Shown here: in pieces, positions 11,476-22,995 of the stretch
Numbering within the stretch: position 1 is the first letter of the stretch
How the letters are laid out: each line of letters starts with the position of its first letter
Origin: Lolium rigidum
Taxonomy: Eukaryota; Streptophyta; Magnoliopsida; Poales; Poaceae
Direction: 5' to 3'
Length of the DNA: 64,000 nucleotides
NCBI RefSeq assembly: GCF_022539505.1
Contig: NC_061508.1
Span: 68,023,754 to 68,087,753 of the forward strand
Position numbers and translations under genes: made by a program
The notes under the pieces: generated by a model
Databases searched by the model: none
What the model was told of the DNA's origin: nothing
What the model saw: the letters and a program-made list of their open reading frames with translations, nothing else

Positions 11476-12904
11476 TGATACGTCTCCAACGTATCTATAA
11501 TTTCTGATGTTCCATGCTAGTTTTATGACAATACCTACATGTTTTGTTCACACTTTATATCGTTTTGATGCATTTTCCGGAACTAACCTATTAACGAGAT
11601 GCAGAAGTGCCAATTCCTGTTTTCTGCTGTTTTTGGTTCCAGAAATCTTACACAGGAAATATTCTCGGAATTGGACGAAATAAAAGCCATACTTCCTATT
11701 TTCCACGGAACGTTCCAGAGCACCGAAGAGGGACCAGAGGGGAGCCAAGGGGGCCCCACCCCACATGGCGGCGCGGCCAAGGGGGGGCGCCCCCTATGGT
11801 GTGGGTCCCTCAGGACCCCTCCGAGGCTGCCCTTCCGCCTATAAAGTCTCTCCGTCGCGAAAACCCTAAAAAGATAAGCCACGATACGAGAAAAGTTACG
11901 CAGCCGCCGCCATCTCGAAGCCAAGTTCGGGGGACAGAATCTCTGTTCTGGCACGCCGCCGGGACGGGGAATTGTCCCCGGAATCCATCTCCATCGACAC
12001 CACCGCCATCTCCATCGCCGCTGCTGTCTCCCATGATGAGGAGGGAGTAGTTCTCCCCCGAGGCTAAGGGTTCTACCGGTAGCTATGTGGTTCATCTCTC
12101 TCCCATGTGATCTTTATGTGATCATGAGCTTTGTATCACTATTACTATGTGCTACTCTAGTGATGTTATTAAAGTAGTCTATTCCTCCTTCATGATGTAA
12201 TGTTGACAGTGTGTGCATCATGTAGTACTTGGCGTAGGTTATGATTGTGATCTCTTGTAGATTATGAAGTTAACTATTACTATGCACTCTAGAGGTTACT
12301 TTAATATGAACTCCGGACTCACTCTCCACGGTGTGATGATGACAGTGTGTGCATCGTGTGTGTTTCCTTTATGACGTTGTGGAGCTTGTTTACTCCGGCT
12401 TGAGGTGTGCTTTTATAGCCCTACACAATGAATGGTGTTTATTATCCAACAAGAGAGTGTTAGAAAGTAGCACAAGAGAAGAGAAGTTATTTATTTATGT
12501 GATCATTGTTGAGAGTGTCCACTAGTGAAAGTATGATCTCTAGGCCTTGTTTCCAAATATCGAATCACCGTTTACTTACTGTTCTACTGCATGTTTACTT
12601 GCTGCCATATTTATTTCAGATTGTTATTACCACTCATATTCATCCATATCACTTGCATCTTACTATCTCTTCGCCGAACTAGTGCACCTATACATCTGAC
12701 AAGTGTATTAGGTGTGTTGGGGACACAAGAGACTTCTTGTATCGTAATTGCAGGGTTGCTTGAGAGGGATATCTTTGACCTCTACCTCCCTGAGTTCGAT
12801 AAAGCTTGGGTGATTCACTTAAGGGAAACTTGCTGCTGTTCTACAAACCTCTGCTCTTGGAGGCCCAACACTGTCTACAGGAATAGAAGCGTGCGTAGAC
12901 ATCA
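11476..12904 (+). repeat. 3' LTR of element A
   Basis: It follows the purine-rich GCTTGGGGATGCT and starts TGATACG. It ends ACATCA directly before the GAGCA target copy. Confidence 0.85.
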
Positions 12905-13147
12905 GAGCACAGGGGCAGCTCGAACCGCCGGAGGAGGAGCCCTCGCCGTCGTTGTTCGCGTATTTCACGAGCTTGCATGGGGCGTTATCCCCCAGTTTGT
13001 CCACCAGCGGGCGCTGCGCTTGCGCGCGCCCTCCGAGCAGTTGAACTTCCTCTGTCCCGCCTCCGTGCGGAACACGGGAGGCCACGGCGGCGAGTCCTCG
13101 CCGGCGCAACCTGCGCCACCCCTTGCAGAGCTACCGCGCGAGGCCAT
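12905..13147 (-). pseudogene. Upstream half of the split ORF
   Basis: On the minus strand this reads through about 80 codons including GDNAPCKLVKYANNDGEGS and a Ser/Gly run, then meets element A. It is the 5' side of the ORF whose 3' side is at 6304-6548. Joining the sides across one target copy still needs a frame change, so the gene was already damaged or has an intron. Such frames are common in grass transposon-rich DNA; no function is known to me. Confidence 0.4.
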
Positions 13148-13499
13148 CGGCTGGCGTAGCTAGTGCGAAGCGGCGCTTCAACGCGGTGGATTGCCTGTCG
13201 GAGAAGGTGGGTGCTGGCGGCGGAGGGGAGTAGGTTTTGGAAACCGAACTCCCCTTCGCGGCCAGTTTTAATACGGGACTGCCGTCGAGTTTCTCGGACC
13301 CCCAAACTCTGTTTAAGGGCAAGGCCACGAGTCTTTCCCGAAAGAGTTTTAATTCACTGAAGAGAAGCAGATTTACACCTAATCCCGAATGTCTTTCCCG
13401 TGAGAATCTTTCTATAGCTCTAGGATTATTGCATTCTCAGCCTATGAGGGTTCAAATACTAGGTTTGACACTTTTAGGTGTTTCATAAAAAGGCGTAAT
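13148..13499. other. Intergenic DNA
   Basis: No recognisable gene. The first 150 bases are GC-rich, the rest mixed. Two copies of GTCTTTCCCG occur (13331 and 13390). Confidence 0.4.
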
Positions 13500-13681
13500 A
13501 CTTTTCAGTTGGAGGCGACATTTTCGTCCACAATGATACGTATGTGGTGATTTGTCTATCTCAAGACCCGAAGTTTCTTCGGAGGTATTCATAGGGATAG
13601 GGTGTGTGTGTGCGTTTATAGGTGTGAGTGTATGTGCGTATGTGTGAGCGTCTTGTTTGTACTGTGTTTCGTAAAAAAAAG
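13500..13681 (+). mobile_element. LINE-like 3' tail with poly(A)
   Basis: The stretch CTATCTCAAGACCCGAAG, then GGAGGTATTCATAGGGATAGG, a GT-rich run and TTGTACTGTGTTTCGT followed by eight A residues is a 3' end seen very widely in Triticeae and related genomes after non-LTR elements. The poly(A) at 13674-13681 supports a plus-strand retroposon truncated at its 5' side. Naming from memory. Confidence 0.5.
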
Positions 13682-14821
13682 GGTGACAAATGCAGCTCGG
13701 GCTCCATGGATCTCCTTTTTAAAAATTGAATTAAAAAGAAAATCAAAGAATATGTTTAAATGTCTATTATGTTGTACATTAGCAACATGTAAAACCTTAA
13801 CTCAAAATACCTTATGTCTGTGGCTTAAAATAAATGAAAAAATCTGACGTCTAAAATGGTGGAAACTGCAAAATTTCAAAGCTCTCAAAAGGTTGTAGTG
13901 TATAAAAAGGTTGTAATGTAGAACATTATCTATATCTAGGATTTTTTTAGTTTAAAACGTCTAAATACTATAAAAAGACTGGCATCGTGCCTAAAAATTG
14001 CTTTAATTACGAGCGGTGGGATTACAAAGTATAAGAAGGACCTCAAAAGAACAATAAAATAAGAAGTTGTGTGTAAATTTACAAAAGGGACTCCAATTAG
14101 AAGATACAGCTACCATTGTATCCTTCTCTAGCCTACTTGAGCTAGATCTTCCATCATGGTCTACCGTGCTGCATTTGGCCGCGACTTCGTAACTTGGGAT
14201 AGTGCAAAACAGAAACTCCATGTTAAACTAGATGAAAGGTCTCTAATGTAGCCAGGTGGGGACAGTTGACAAGCAGATGAAGCAGAGGTGTTAAAACATT
14301 GAGCTGTTGCTTTTAGCCAGAGGAATACAACGACATAACAACTACATCTTGTTTCTAACCGGTCAGGATGAGCTCCAATTTGCTTGTGCAGCTTCAAAGA
14401 TTCCACAAATAACTCTATACCTAGGCAGAGTGAATCCATCAATATCTCTCATTCCCGTCGTTGAGAAGGTAAGGAGAAGAATGTGATACGCCGGATCTAG
14501 AGGAAATTGAGCTCCACCAAGCTTATTGAGGAATCTCTCTTTGGATCCACCTTCCTCTTCTAACTCTGCCATTGAGGGTTACATGAGGACCTCGCCGACG
14601 ACCATGTGTTGTTGCTCGAGTGTACCACAGAGATGCCTAGGTTTGCCACTAGCCCTACCTCTACCATGTACTGAGAGGAGCTACCCTCCTCAGCCATCCT
14701 TACTTCGGCTAGCGGCGTAGACGAAGGATAAGCTAGCAGGGATGGGGAGGTGGACAAACAAAAGACTCTCAAGGAAGAAGGAGAAGAGAGAGAAAGAGAA
14801 GGGAAATGAAAACAAGGATAA
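13682..14821. other. Intergenic DNA
   Basis: Mostly AT-rich. The part 14000-14750 has many splice-like signals on the minus strand but no recognisable protein. Nothing more can be supported. Confidence 0.4.
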
Positions 14822-15361
14822 CACTAGTGCAAAATGCTTACAGGCGATCATTATTCGTGGTGTCCGAGTATAGTGAAACGCCACTAGTAATACCATTGGC
14901 ATGCTAAAACTGCACACGCCACTAATAACACATTACTAGTGGTGTGTTGGCCAAATGAGCATGCCGCTAGTATTTTCGGATCCAATTATGAGACATGATC
15001 TGGTTATAAGTGGCATGAAAAATGCGAGCGCACCACTAAAACCTCACATATTGGTTGAGTCGGCATGCGTGTACACGTGACTGCCTATTTCATCCCACCA
15101 ACCCCCTTTGATAGAGCACGCCTATCTGTCTCCCTAGTGGTGTGTTGTTCTAATGATACACCACTAGTAGGGGTGTCCTAATGCTTTTTCAAAGTTTTTT
15201 TAGTGAAAGTACTGGTGTTGCTTTTTCTCGGCTGATGATGTTGTGTTATAATGTTGGCATGTAGAGACTTAGAACATCCCATTTTTGATAACGTGTTGTT
15301 AATGTTGGTGTTTAGAGGCTTAAGACCATGTCTTTTGTCTCAGTGGCGTCTGCCCATAGTG
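14822..15361. mobile_element. Short non-autonomous CACTA element
   Basis: A 540-bp stretch begins CACTAGTGCAAAATG and ends CCCATAGTG, the inverted form of CACTATGGG. The 3-bp sequence TAA flanks both ends (14819-14821 and 15362-15364), the target length of CACTA transposons. Several subterminal copies of CGCCACTAGTAA and its complement lie inside near 14880-14950 and 15130-15175. The terminal repeats match only over the first bases, so the call is moderate. Confidence 0.6.
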
Positions 15362-16129
15362 TAATTAATAGGCTCAAGGACTTCTCTAATGCATGTAGTT
15401 AGGTACAAAGAACCCTGTTAGATGACAATATGATGTGCAATATGTTTTTGTTCCCCTCTTTGTTGTGTATGATGTGTGCTATGGTAACCTTACCATATTG
15501 GAAAGCGGTTAGCACATACCATTTTTGTGATCCCGAAATAGCAACAAAGTGGCAACCAAACATTTGTGTAGTGACTCAGCTCAACTGACAAAGGATTTTC
15601 CATACAAATAAAGTGGCACTTGGGTACCCATGAATGCAGCCTAGGCCATCAAACAAAGTGCTAATTTTGGCCCGTGGATCATTTCAGACGGGCTAGGGGC
15701 ATCTCCAACAACCCGACCCAAACATGCAGTGGCTTTTCATTTTGATCCGTGAGGAAAGGAGGACACAAAAACGCCAGCTAACGCCAGGGACCGACGTGTC
15801 TGCGGAGACCAATTTGTAGCCCAAATTTGGTCATTAAATGCGTCGCTGCACATGGTGGCCCCAAACTTTAAATGGATACCAATTTGTTGTGACTCCAAGT
15901 GCAAAGTGATGTAGCAAGAGCCTTTTCTCCACAAAGGTGACTCGGAGGTTTATATCAAAATCTTAGGGAAACTACGGAGAGAATTGTGCTCCTCTTTCCT
16001 CTTTAGGGATCATTTGCTTGATCTTGATAAATGTATCTTCCATGAACTAATATCTATCTTACATAAATTTACTAATGACCCTTCTATTAATGTGCATGAA
16101 GCAAGTTTTTGTTCTTATATTGTTAAGCC

Positions 16130-16591
16130 ATGATCCCACCTAATCTTGGCGATCTATGGATCCCAAAAATACAAACAACTATTGGAAAAGTAACTTGATA
16201 TGCTATTTGCAGATTTGGGTTCTAGAGCTAGCGCTCTTTCTGAAGAACTTTATAATCAACTAGTTATAGGTTCCATGGAAAAGTGTGGTATTAATCTCTT
16301 ACTTGTTGATACCTCTACCAAGCATGATTAGATAGAGTGAATAATCTAATGGTTGAGTTACATATGGCTGATGTGCCTGCTGATTACATTATAATGGATA
16401 TGAGAACCAATTCCACTAGTTCTATAATTCTTAGTAGAACATTTTTAGAAGTGCATGGATATGAGAGTGCTATCATTCGTGCAGAGGAGGGCAATGTGAA
16501 ATTGTATTTCCCATACCAGAAATGCATGGATCACTTTTCAAGAAAAAAGGAGGCGGCCAAGGTGGAGCACCATCAATTCCATCCCTCTTGA
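16130..16591 (+). pseudogene. Athila-like retropepsin relic
   Basis: The plus strand reads a retroviral-type aspartic protease with the active-site-like FADLGSRASALSEELYNQL near 16205-16262. After one frameshift at about 16330 come VELHMADVPADYIIMDM, IILSRTFLEVHG and EGNVKLYFPYQKCMDHF. This order matches the protease that sits between Gag and RT in Athila-lineage elements. Stops at 16186 and 16329 and the lack of any RT downstream show it is dead. Confidence 0.65.
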
Positions 16592-18655
16592 AAAACAAGG
16601 TATGCAACCTAGATATATGGGTACAAAGAAAGTGCTTTATGGAAGGCAGTGCGGTTGTTTTTCTTTTGATCTTTTGTTTTGACTAACTATTGTAGCAATG
16701 AATTTTTTCATTTAGTTTTGTCTGGAGTTCTAAATAAAGTACTAAGTTTTACCCATATGGATTTTTAAAGGTTGCATGCAAATACTTGAGTTGCAGTTTT
16801 ATTTTTGACACTTTCACCAGGAAATTTCTGCAGAAATTCACGTAGATTAAAATGGTATATACTCTTCATCGCAATGGAAACTTTCATCCCCTTCATGCAC
16901 ATAGTTTTTATAAATTTTTCTGAATCAGTCAATTTGCGTTTTAAAAATCAACTTTCGGCAGTTGTTTTTTTGGACAGATTCTGTCCTATGATGTAAGGGT
17001 GGCTCTTTTGAGTTTATTTTGGATTCTTTCTGAGTAATTTTGAATATTTGGGATGTTAGAAACTTAAGAAACTCCATGAACATACAATATCAAAATTTAT
17101 TTGGAGTTTGTATTGCATCTTGCTGTATATCTTTGTGTCACTAATGTCACCCCGTAGTAAAATGGGAATTTTTTTTTTGTTTTTAAGTTTTTGGTAGAAA
17201 AAGGAGGAACAACTAAAGAGGAGAAATCCAACAATGATGAAAACCATAAGCTTGTGATGCCTAAGGCACCCACTGGAGAAAACACACTTTTTGTTTGCGA
17301 ACGTCTTAACTTCATTTTTTAGCAACATATGATTGTCGTTAAAGATTGGAGCATCTAGTAATTTAGTTTTCATTTTTTATTTTGTCATGCAATATTTATA
17401 TTGAATAAAAAATATCACCACTGTAACATGTGCTGATTGTTTATCATGTGAATACTAGAAGAAAATCAAGTAAATGTTTGTGCTATACAACAAAGGTAAA
17501 GGGATGGATAGTTACGTATGAGAAACTTATGATTTTTTCTAAACTTTGTGTGATGATTTGTTCTTTGGTTTATGATATCTTGCAAGTGTCATATGTATTA
17601 ATAGTACTCACCTCTTTTATGTTTAACTTTAAGTGCATCATTCATTGTTAGGAGATGAGCAGTACTATGGACACTTTTGCATGCTTATTCTTAGTGGTCA
17701 AATTTCTCCCTATTGATAGCCTTTAACGTATTGAACATGATGAAGTATTTGTGCATCCAATCACCTTGAGCAAAGTTATATTCCAGTTGTGTTCCTTATA
17801 TCTGCCTATATGTGGCTAACAAAGCCATTCCAAGTAAATTTATCATACGCTATTTATTTTGATTCCACACTTTAGTTCTATTGTCTATGTTTACATGGGG
17901 AAGTGGTGAGTTGAGTCTTTATCTTTCATGCTGAATAAGTTTCCCCTGCATGCTCAAGATGATGAGCATGCATAATGTGCTTAATACTAAAATTTCAAGA
18001 GAGTTGGCAACGGGGTGCTAACCCCAAAGTAATGAAGAAATGAATAGGTGAACTACTCCTCAAGATGTCTAAGGACCTAAAAAGGGGACGGACCCTAAAT
18101 ATGGGAGCCACTCTCAAAACTCTAAACAAAGTTAGCATGAAAGTTGATTATTTTCCTTTGCTGATTGAAAATATTTGTTATGAATTCCCTTATGTAATGT
18201 GGTTTGGAAGCTGCATTGTTTTACATGTGTTAATCTCTGCTTCACTCTACGAAGGGACTTTCAAATTTCTACATTCTACTTCTTTATGATTCAAAGAAAT
18301 GAAGTTATTAAAAGTTCTATTCTATGACCAAATGTTAGGATCACTTCTCAATGCATAAGCTTGCTTATGAATCATTTAATCTTGCATACAAGTTTGCTTA
18401 TTGGTCCATAGTACTTGTTCATTTACTATATATCACGCAATATTTCTTTACTCTCATGTATAGTTGATTTTTATTATGTTTACTCCTACTTCATATGATG
18501 ATTGTTTGATGTCATTTAATTTTTAATTAATCATTATACTTTAAATAGTAATAATCATGAATTATATAATCTGTATCTTTTGATAATGAACTATAAATCC
18601 CATCTAATTACCACATTTATGCTCGAGGACGAGCATAGTTTAAGCTTGGGGATGC
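16592..18655. mobile_element. AT-rich 3' interior of an Athila-like relic
   Basis: No ORF. It has landmarks shared with the interiors of elements A, C and D: AGCTTGTGATGCCTAAGGC near 17250, TGCTCGAGGACGAGCATAG near 18620, and the LTR-adjacent purine tract AAGCTTGGGGATGC at 18641. It is the degraded 3' half of the element whose protease relic lies at 16130. Confidence 0.55.
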
Positions 18656-19098
18656 TGATGCATAAAAAATGCATCTACGTTCTTTGTAGTTTATTTTACT
18701 ATATTCCATCATATATTGCATCATATAAAATTTCAAATCCTCTCCAACCAAAGCCTCAAGACACGCACCAAAAGAACCAAAAAAAACTATCACCTAGGTC
18801 ATAGCCTAGACTAAGACTTTGGTCTTTGATCTTTCTGCTTTTGGAGGGCCAACAACCGTCTTGTGCACGTACATGTAGTCAACACAACTATGCACATGGT
18901 AAAATTATATTCTATTATTGTTATCAAAGTATCAAACACACATAACTCTAAGAGGAGACTTTGCACTTCTAGGGATCTCATATGGAAATCCCCAAAATCA
19001 TTCTAAAACATTATTATAAACCTTATATATGATGCACATATGATGAAATCTAGCACAATAAACTACAAAGACCATAGATGCATTTTAGATGCATCAGC
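18656..19098. repeat. Inverted pair of LTR-like ends
   Basis: The sequence starting TGATGCATAAAAAATGCATC at about 18656 continues about 85 bp and reappears inverted at about 19015-19098, ending TTTTAGATGCATCA. The first copy follows a polypurine-like tract, as an LTR start should. A block near 18840 (TTTTGGAGGGCCAACA) resembles the end of the LTR of element A. So this is a short deleted LTR plus an inverted second start, or a foldback element. Confidence 0.55.
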
Positions 19099-19479
19099 GG
19101 ACACAGCGCAGACTGCGTGTGTGCCCCTCTTGTACTCCTGGGGGGCCGCTCGCAAGTGGTACGCAAGCTACTTGCCACCCCGGTCGCATTGTTGGTGCCA
19201 CCTTTTCGAGCACTGCTCGCCGAAGGCCACAATTCCTCTACTGGCATCCTCGCGCGCACTTGCTGACAACGACCCATGGTCCATGTACGTCGCCTGTCGC
19301 CTCGACACCGCCTACAAGGATGGACGCCCGGGACCTGTTCGGCCATTTGTGCAGCCGATTTTGAGGTACAAACATGTACATTTTCGGCCATTTGCGCCAA
19401 AGATATTGGGCATTGACACATCCATGTTGTGAATGGATGGACCTCGGCAAATCGATCGAGTTTTTTTACAAGAACGTCG

Positions 19480-19870
19480 TGTCGACACCTATGAAGACAA
19501 TCTGTGCACCTGAAGAAGAGAACAAGAAGAGGCTTGCCAAACACCAAGAGGCTTGTAGAAAATATGTGAGTAAACATTTGGTATGTTCTAATCTTGATGG
19601 GCTATCGTTCGTCACCCTGCTAGAACATGGATCGTTGAGACCATGTCGAACGTGATGAGCACTTGTGTGGTCATGCAAAACATTATCGTTGATGATGAAC
19701 ACGATGAAGGCCTCCATGATCAAGGATGACAGTTTCAAGGTGAGTTGGTTGAGTCGTAGCTTGGTGCATCATTGTTTGAGGAGTTCCTTCATATGCATCA
19801 TGAGCACCGTGATTGCCACATTCACATCAACTTCGAACTGATCTGATTGAGCATCCATGGTTATTGGCAG
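19480..19870 (+). pseudogene. PIF/Harbinger transposase relic (C-terminal part)
   Basis: One frame reads MKTICAPEEENKKRLAKHQE followed by ACRKYV, which matches the end of the DDE nuclease (ALP1-like) where the family has KHQEACRKDVERAFGVL. After about 60 bp in another frame it reads TWIVETMSNVMSTCVVMQN, IIVDDEHDEGLHDQG, and then FQGELVES and FEEFLHMHHEHRD. Internal stops and frame changes show it is dead. It identifies the surrounding 15.7-21.1 kb element as PIF/Harbinger. Confidence 0.7.
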
Positions 19871-20196
19871 GCCAAGAGTAGTCATGTCACCACCTTTTGT
19901 TTGTTTTTGTTTTATTGTGGGCTATATTGTTTATTTGGTGAAGTAAATTTCATGTGGACTATGTTGTTTATTTGGATGTACACTATTTAAATTAATTGGG
20001 TTGCAATAATATTGTTTTTCATTCATATGTTTCACCAGTTGCGTTAATATAGGGAAATAAAATATTTAATATTGGCCAGGGCTGGACCAAATGCGTCAGG
20101 CCGTTAGACTGCTGAACTGCTCCCTGACCAAACTAATACAGGTTAATGGACGGTTATTTTCGTGTCCGCGAACAGATTAAAACAGACACACATTTA

Positions 20197-21100
20197 GAGC
20201 ATCCCCACTCGTCTCCCCGAGAAGCCCCCCATGACCACTTTTTTCATCCGGACGGCGAAAAACGGCCCAGTCAGGCCCCCGGTTCCTCGTTTTGGTCCGG
20301 ATTTGAGCTTATTTCGTCCGGACTCCCCACGCCAACCCCGGTTCCCCGGGGTCTTCCCGGGGGCTCCGGATGGAGCGAATCACGCACGCTGGACCACTGT
20401 CAGCGAATCACTTCCCATCCTTTCTCTCTCCCCGACGCCACCGACCACGCCGACCACGACCTGGCTCTCCCGCCCCGCCGGCCACCGGCCAAGCCGACCC
20501 ACCGCCCCACCCTCCCGACCCTCCATCCACGCCGCCCCTCACGCCACTCCGCCTTCGTCCAGGCCATCGGCGGCGGGCGCCCGGTCCCCACTGGTCTCTT
20601 CCCGCTGCCAGGCGTCGAGGCCGGGTCTCTTCCATCCGCGCCGCCGGCCACGCCCGCACGCTGCCGCGCCCCGAGCGAGGCCATCCCAGCTCGCCGCCGC
20701 ACCACCAGCGGCCGCCCGCTCTCCTCACTTGGTTGGCGCCGTTCTTCTCACTCGGCTGGCCCGCACACCCACCTGCTCACGTCCTGAGCGAGGCGAGGCC
20801 GTGGCGCCCTCGAGCCCGCGGAGGCGCGATGGGTCGAGGCCAAGCGGGGCCAGCGCGGGCGAAGTTGTGGCCGGGCTGGTCGTGGCCGTCCGGCGGAGGC
20901 GCGAGTGGGTCGAGGCCAAGCGAGACCAGGCGTGGGCGAGGTCGTAGCCGGCATGGTCCATGGTCGAACACCTCATGAGCAGCTCGGCGTGGGGTGCACA
21001 TGGCTGGAAGTTTGTTGCCCCCCATGCCAAATATTGATCCAATCCGGAGCTAATTTCGTCCGGAATTCAGCCCGGGGGCCTCCAACGAGTGAAGATGCTC
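20197..21100. mobile_element. 904-bp GC-rich TIR element with TTA target copies
   Basis: The ends GAGCATCCCCACTCGT and, inverted, GAGCATCTTCACTCGT form terminal repeats. TTA flanks both sides (20194-20196, 21101-21103), as for PIF/Harbinger insertions. The interior is very GC-rich and Pro/Arg-coding in all frames, with a near-tandem repeat of about 57 bp (20819-20875 and 20894-20951). It may be captured GC-rich host DNA. No transposase is present. Confidence 0.65.
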
Positions 21101-21140
21101 TTAGTGTCTAAAATGAGCCATGATGCAGGAGATGCCCTAA

Positions 21141-22750
21141 CAGGCTAACACCCACTAGTTCCTCATCCTTATGTGGATAGAATTTTTTGAAGGGCAGATG
21201 TCGCTTTCCACCTTTGCTTTGGTCAACGGAACATTTGAAGTAGAGGCTCCTAATTATATGTAAAATTCGGCCCAACCTACTAAAGACGCACTGAGTATCT
21301 TGTTGATAAGATTTTATGCATGTCTACCGAATGAAACAGTGAACTACTACTCCCTGTTTTACACGAGGAATCCTGCACGGTCAAGATGAGTAATTGTGAA
21401 GTAACGTGGATGGCGCAGATCTCAACTGATAACCATGTGCACTTCAATAAGTACTAGTGGTTGGGGCGCCCCTTGGGGCGCCTCCTCACTGTACAGTTGC
21501 AGCCCAATCACGGTCTAATCTCATTTTCGTCTTTATTGACTCATTAGAAAATAAAAGTCGAGCCCCTTATATCACTTGGAGAAAATCAAAGTAAAGTGCC
21601 TTTACATCACTTGGTAACCCCACAATAAAGCAAATCCAGAATCCGGTCATCTACAACACGCATAGAGAAAACACAACTCCTTATTTCCACAATACACAAA
21701 TGACAGTGTAGAACAAAAACAAAACTGGCAATATATGGATGCCTTTGCTAACTTTGATATAGCTCTTGTCCACTGAGCTATTTCTAAGAGTTTGCTTCTT
21801 AAACACCAAAGAGAAACTTAGTTTGCAGCCAATTGATTTTTCAGCTGTGTAGCGTGCCTGCAATAAAATTTGATTCTATGAACTAATCTGCACATAGGCA
21901 CAAAGTGATTCACCTAGATAGCCATCACATTTAAGCTAAATAGATGAGTTCTGCTTCTTGCATTTTCTGGTTCACGCATCTTTCATGCAAATCTGCTTAC
22001 CTCTGTAAATTAAGACAAGAAATTAGAAACCTCAATGTAATATCAGTCGCCATGATTTAGCTTTCTACTGTGAGTAAAACTGCAGCAAGAACACAATAAA
22101 AGGAACACAGCTTGGACTTACTTGCTCTCATTCAGCTTGGTTTCAGATATCTATCAACTATTCCACACAAGTCAAGCTCCTAGTAGGCTTTCACCTCTTC
22201 TGCTTACATGGATTGGTTTGCCGCAGGATCCCACAAAGTAACAAAGTCAACTTCTTCTGTAATGATACAGGAATTCAAAGATAACCATATTAAATTGGTA
22301 ATGGCTATTTCTGACTTAAGAAAATGCACTCAAATAAATATGAGTATCCAACTTCACCAAGAGCACAGTTTGTCCTCTATGTATGAACAATTACCAAAGA
22401 AACTATGCTAAATCCAAAAGTTTCATAGATGAGTTTCTGTTTGGTTTCACAGAATTGAAATGCACTAAAGCATCATTCAGTTGTATAATTGAAACCATTG
22501 CAGACATGACAAGGAATGCTCGCACACCAAAAAATACTTATCATGATGATAAATTTCAAGTTAAATCTTAACTCACATTTCAAGTTTCCTTTATCTCGAA
22601 ATGTAGTGAAACGTTATTAATGTTAGATAGCTAAGTGCAGAGGAAAAAATCTTTGCTTTATCTCACAAAATGAATACTGTAACCAGCCAAAAAATAAAAA
22701 TCGAAGACTGAATGACAAGAACATAGTAGAAGAAAAGATGCAGAACATAC
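21141..22750. other. Intergenic DNA
   Basis: AT-rich with no recognisable gene. It may include 3' untranslated sequence or introns of the minus-strand gene whose coding exons begin at 25379, but I cannot show this. Confidence 0.35.
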
Positions 22751-22836
22751 CAGCGCTGACATGTGGTGCGACCTCCTCCTCTCATCATACTCATGCCTTT
22801 CCTTCTTCTATCTAGACCCCTCCCTGTCATGCCAAG

Positions 22837-22995
22837 ATGGGCTTGTGCTGTAGAAATAACCCACGGACAATGGAGAGCCTGCATGAAGAAAACGACAAGG
22901 TCAGACGTCAAGCAAAGGAGTTCGGGGCAACGATGGAGGAGATTCACGGGTCGGTGGATGAGCTGGATGAGCTGTTGGCTAAGAGATGTGGATAA
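22837..22995 (+). CDS. Small charged ORF, unknown
   Basis: This 52-codon frame starts MGLCCRNNPRTMESLHEEN and ends LDELLAKRCG. The Glu/Lys-rich middle would form a coiled coil. An in-frame stop lies 24 bp upstream of the start. It resembles ends of transposon-associated coiled-coil proteins of grasses, but I do not recognise it. On the opposite strand the stretch 22751-22880 has good splice signals, so this ORF could be a chance frame. Confidence 0.25.
   Translation: MGLCCRNNPRTMESLHEENDKVRRQAKEFGATMEEIHGSVDELDELLAKRCG

Larger units (their letters stand above)
6549..12904 (+). mobile_element. Complete Athila-like LTR retrotransposon A
   Basis: The element is 6356 bp, flanked by the 5-bp target duplication GAGCA (6544-6548 and 12905-12909). 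The two LTRs are 1431 and 1429 bp and start TGATACG and end ACATCA. Next to the 5' LTR is the primer site TGGCGCCGTTGCCGGGGA (7990-8007), complementary to tRNA-Asp as in Athila elements. The interior is AT-rich, with only a short decayed ORF (8153-8518) and no reverse transcriptase or integrase, so it is non-autonomous. The 3' interior contains GCTTGGGGATGC motifs (9495, 9555, 11462) and closely matches elements C and D farther right. Family name (Sabrina/WHAM-type) is a guess from memory. Confidence 0.9.
15697..21137. mobile_element. Decayed PIF/Harbinger element with nested insertions
   Basis: The left end GGGCATCTCC (15697) and right end GGAGATGCCC (21128-21137) are inverted repeats of the type ending grass PIF/Harbinger elements. 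Flanks are TAG and TAA, an imperfect 3-bp target repeat. A transposase relic at 19480-19870 supports the class. An Athila-like relic (about 16130-18890) and a second TIR element (20197-21100) sit inside. The boundaries between layers are uncertain. Confidence 0.45.

Noticed and set aside
20146..21042. Six overlapping Pro/Arg-rich frames
   Set aside because: All frames are open because of GC composition. None shows a domain and they fall inside the TIR element.
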